From Clostridia bacterium (GTDB lineage: Bacteria; Bacillota; Clostridia; Oscillospirales; CAG-272), in the NCBI GenBank assembly GCA_017556845.1, contig JAFYMA010000032.1:1-7773 (forward strand): 7,773 nucleotides of DNA, in the 5' to 3' direction. Below, piece by piece: positions 6,751 to 7,773 of the stretch. A program made the position numbers and the translations under genes. The notes under the pieces are model-generated. The model saw only the letters and a list, made by a program, of their open reading frames with translations. It did no database searches and had not been told where the DNA came from. The first letter of the stretch is position 1; each line of letters starts with the position of its first letter.

Positions 6751-7773
6751 TTAATTCTTAAAGCGGTAGTTAAATCTACCGTAAGGTGCTGAGCATCCGT
6801 CAAGATAAAAGTCCATAATATCACCGCTTACTATATTATCGCTCCATTTGAACTCGATATCCGTACTGCTTACACACGTTTTCTTAACATTTATCATCTC
6901 GCACGGGATCTTCAGCATCAATTTATTCTTGCGGTATTTTATATCGCAAGTACCTATCTTTTCCCACGTAAACGAGTTTTCATCAGCGGTGCTCACATAT
7001 CTTTCAACTGTTGCCTTGCCGTTTTTCGGACAAGCTCTGTTGATAACGAAATCGAAACCGTTCCAGCCGTTTTCCGTTCTGTCCGAATTAATAAACAGCG
7101 TCATCCAACCGTCACCGTCCGGCTTTGAAAGATCTTCTGCACATTCAACGTAAAAATACATATATTCATCATCACGGCAAGCCTTTGCTCCGATTATCTC
7201 GTTTCTGCCCGTATCGTTTTTATAATATCGGCTTCCGAAGCCTCTGCAATCACGCTTTGCGGCAAGTCCCTTGGGATTTTTATAAAACGGTACAACGTCC
7301 TTCCACTGAGAAAATCCGCCCTTTATATCTATCGTTTTTTCACGCGTGTTCAGAACTCTCGGATACGCACCCTTGAATCTGCGGATATTAGCCGCAAGCT
7401 GAAGATAATACGTATCAAGGTAACCGTCCTTATCCGGCTCTATATCACGGCTGTGCTCTCTGTCATACTGATCTACAAAGGCAACCTTTTTAGAATCCTT
7501 ATCTGTTATCCAAGGCTCACCAAGGCTCATTCCGACAAGCCATTCATTCCAGCCTGTAACAAACACAGCATCGGGCGCAGCATCACAAGCTCTATCCCAC
7601 TGCTCCTGGAAGTTATACCCGTATTTATAAGACTCCTCGCTTACAAGAGCATGACCGTATTTATGTGTATAGCTTCTGCCAAACGTACCCTTATCATTGA
7701 AGCACGTGCATATGCGTTCGGAATTTGCGTTCTGAGCAACACCGACAGTCATCATCTCACAGCTGCCGTCATC
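6751..7773 (-). CDS. Probable glycoside hydrolase (GH99/GH71-like barrel) with CBM9-like domain, N-terminus outside window
   Basis: The reading frame is open through the right edge, so this is the C-terminal 340 residues of a longer protein; the ATG at 7755 is probably internal. The first part contains VFVTGWNEWLVG (WNEW at fragment residues 75-78), a motif seen at the end of the barrel in GH99/GH71- and WbsX-like proteins, followed by FVDQYDREHSRDIEP and a helical YYLQLAANIRRFKG segment. From about residue 150 to the end lies a beta-rich domain resembling CBM9/DOMON modules, with DDEYMYFYVEC, GWMTLFINSD and GWNGFDFVINR. It is likely to act on a polysaccharide outside the cell, but the signal peptide, catalytic centre and exact family lie outside the visible part. 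It is the furthest upstream visible gene of the minus-strand operon. Carbohydrate-active is fairly sure; the GH family is tentative. Confidence 0.65.
   Translation of the reverse strand, partial: DDGSCEMMTVGVAQNANSERICTCFNDKGTFGRSYTHKYGHALVSEESYKYGYNFQEQWDRACDAAPDAVFVTGWNEWLVGMSLGEPWITDKDSKKVAFVDQYDREHSRDIEPDKDGYLDTYYLQLAANIRRFKGAYPRVLNTREKTIDIKGGFSQWKDVVPFYKNPKGLAAKRDCRGFGSRYYKNDTGRNEIIGAKACRDDEYMYFYVECAEDLSKPDGDGWMTLFINSDRTENGWNGFDFVINRACPKNGKATVERYVSTADENSFTWEKIGTCDIKYRKNKLMLKIPCEMINVKKTCVSSTDIEFKWSDNIVSGDIMDFYLDGCSAPYGRFNYRFKN

Noticed and set aside
6764..6781. Inverted repeat CGGTAG/CTACCG with a 6-base loop at the end of the glycoside hydrolase gene
   Set aside because: It lies inside codons and is followed on the transcribed strand by an A-rich rather than T-rich stretch, so it is not an intrinsic terminator. 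A role in mRNA stability is possible but unsupported.
6732..6824. 31-residue N-terminal extension of the lipoprotein cyclophilin
   Set aside because: It would overlap the glycoside hydrolase coding end by more than 70 bases and bury the signal peptide; the AAAGGA site favours the ATG at 6731.

Overview
The window looks like chromosomal DNA from a Firmicute, most likely an uncultured gut or rumen member of the class Clostridia. The signs are a classic sigma-A promoter, AGGAG/AAAGG-type Shine-Dalgarno sites, an RqcH of Bacillus length, and lipoproteins with short Firmicute-style signal peptides. The large solute-binding lipoprotein and the sugar isomerase are types common in carbohydrate-eating Clostridia. 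The taxonomic placement is inference from gene types, not from a marker gene.

The layout is two converging gene blocks that share one terminator. The plus-strand block (about 1-3315) starts with a strong promoter at 14-43. It carries a Nif3/DUF34 metal protein, the ribosome-rescue factor RqcH, and a HAD-family hydrolase with a variant catalytic motif. Each of the two junctions is an 11-base overlap, so the three genes are probably co-transcribed and translationally coupled. RqcH adds alanine tails to nascent chains stuck on split 50S subunits. The roles of the two flanking enzymes are unknown.

The minus-strand block runs from beyond the right edge down to 3378 and has gaps of only 4-19 bases, so it reads as one operon. 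In transcription order it holds the C-terminal part of a probable TIM-barrel glycoside hydrolase with a CBM9-like domain, a lipoprotein cyclophilin, a cytoplasmic cyclophilin, a sugar phosphate isomerase/epimerase-type TIM barrel, and a solute-binding lipoprotein. Glycan cleavage, capture of the product, and isomerisation of the sugar are plausible together. The paired cyclophilins may assist folding on both sides of the membrane. No transporter permease is visible in the window.

A near-perfect 16-bp hairpin with A and T tracts on its two sides (3326-3371) separates the blocks and can terminate both. No RNA genes, mobile elements, CRISPR arrays or phage genes are seen. I do not see a clearly new system. 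The most unusual item is the tandem cyclophilin pair, one anchored and one cytoplasmic, inside a sugar operon.
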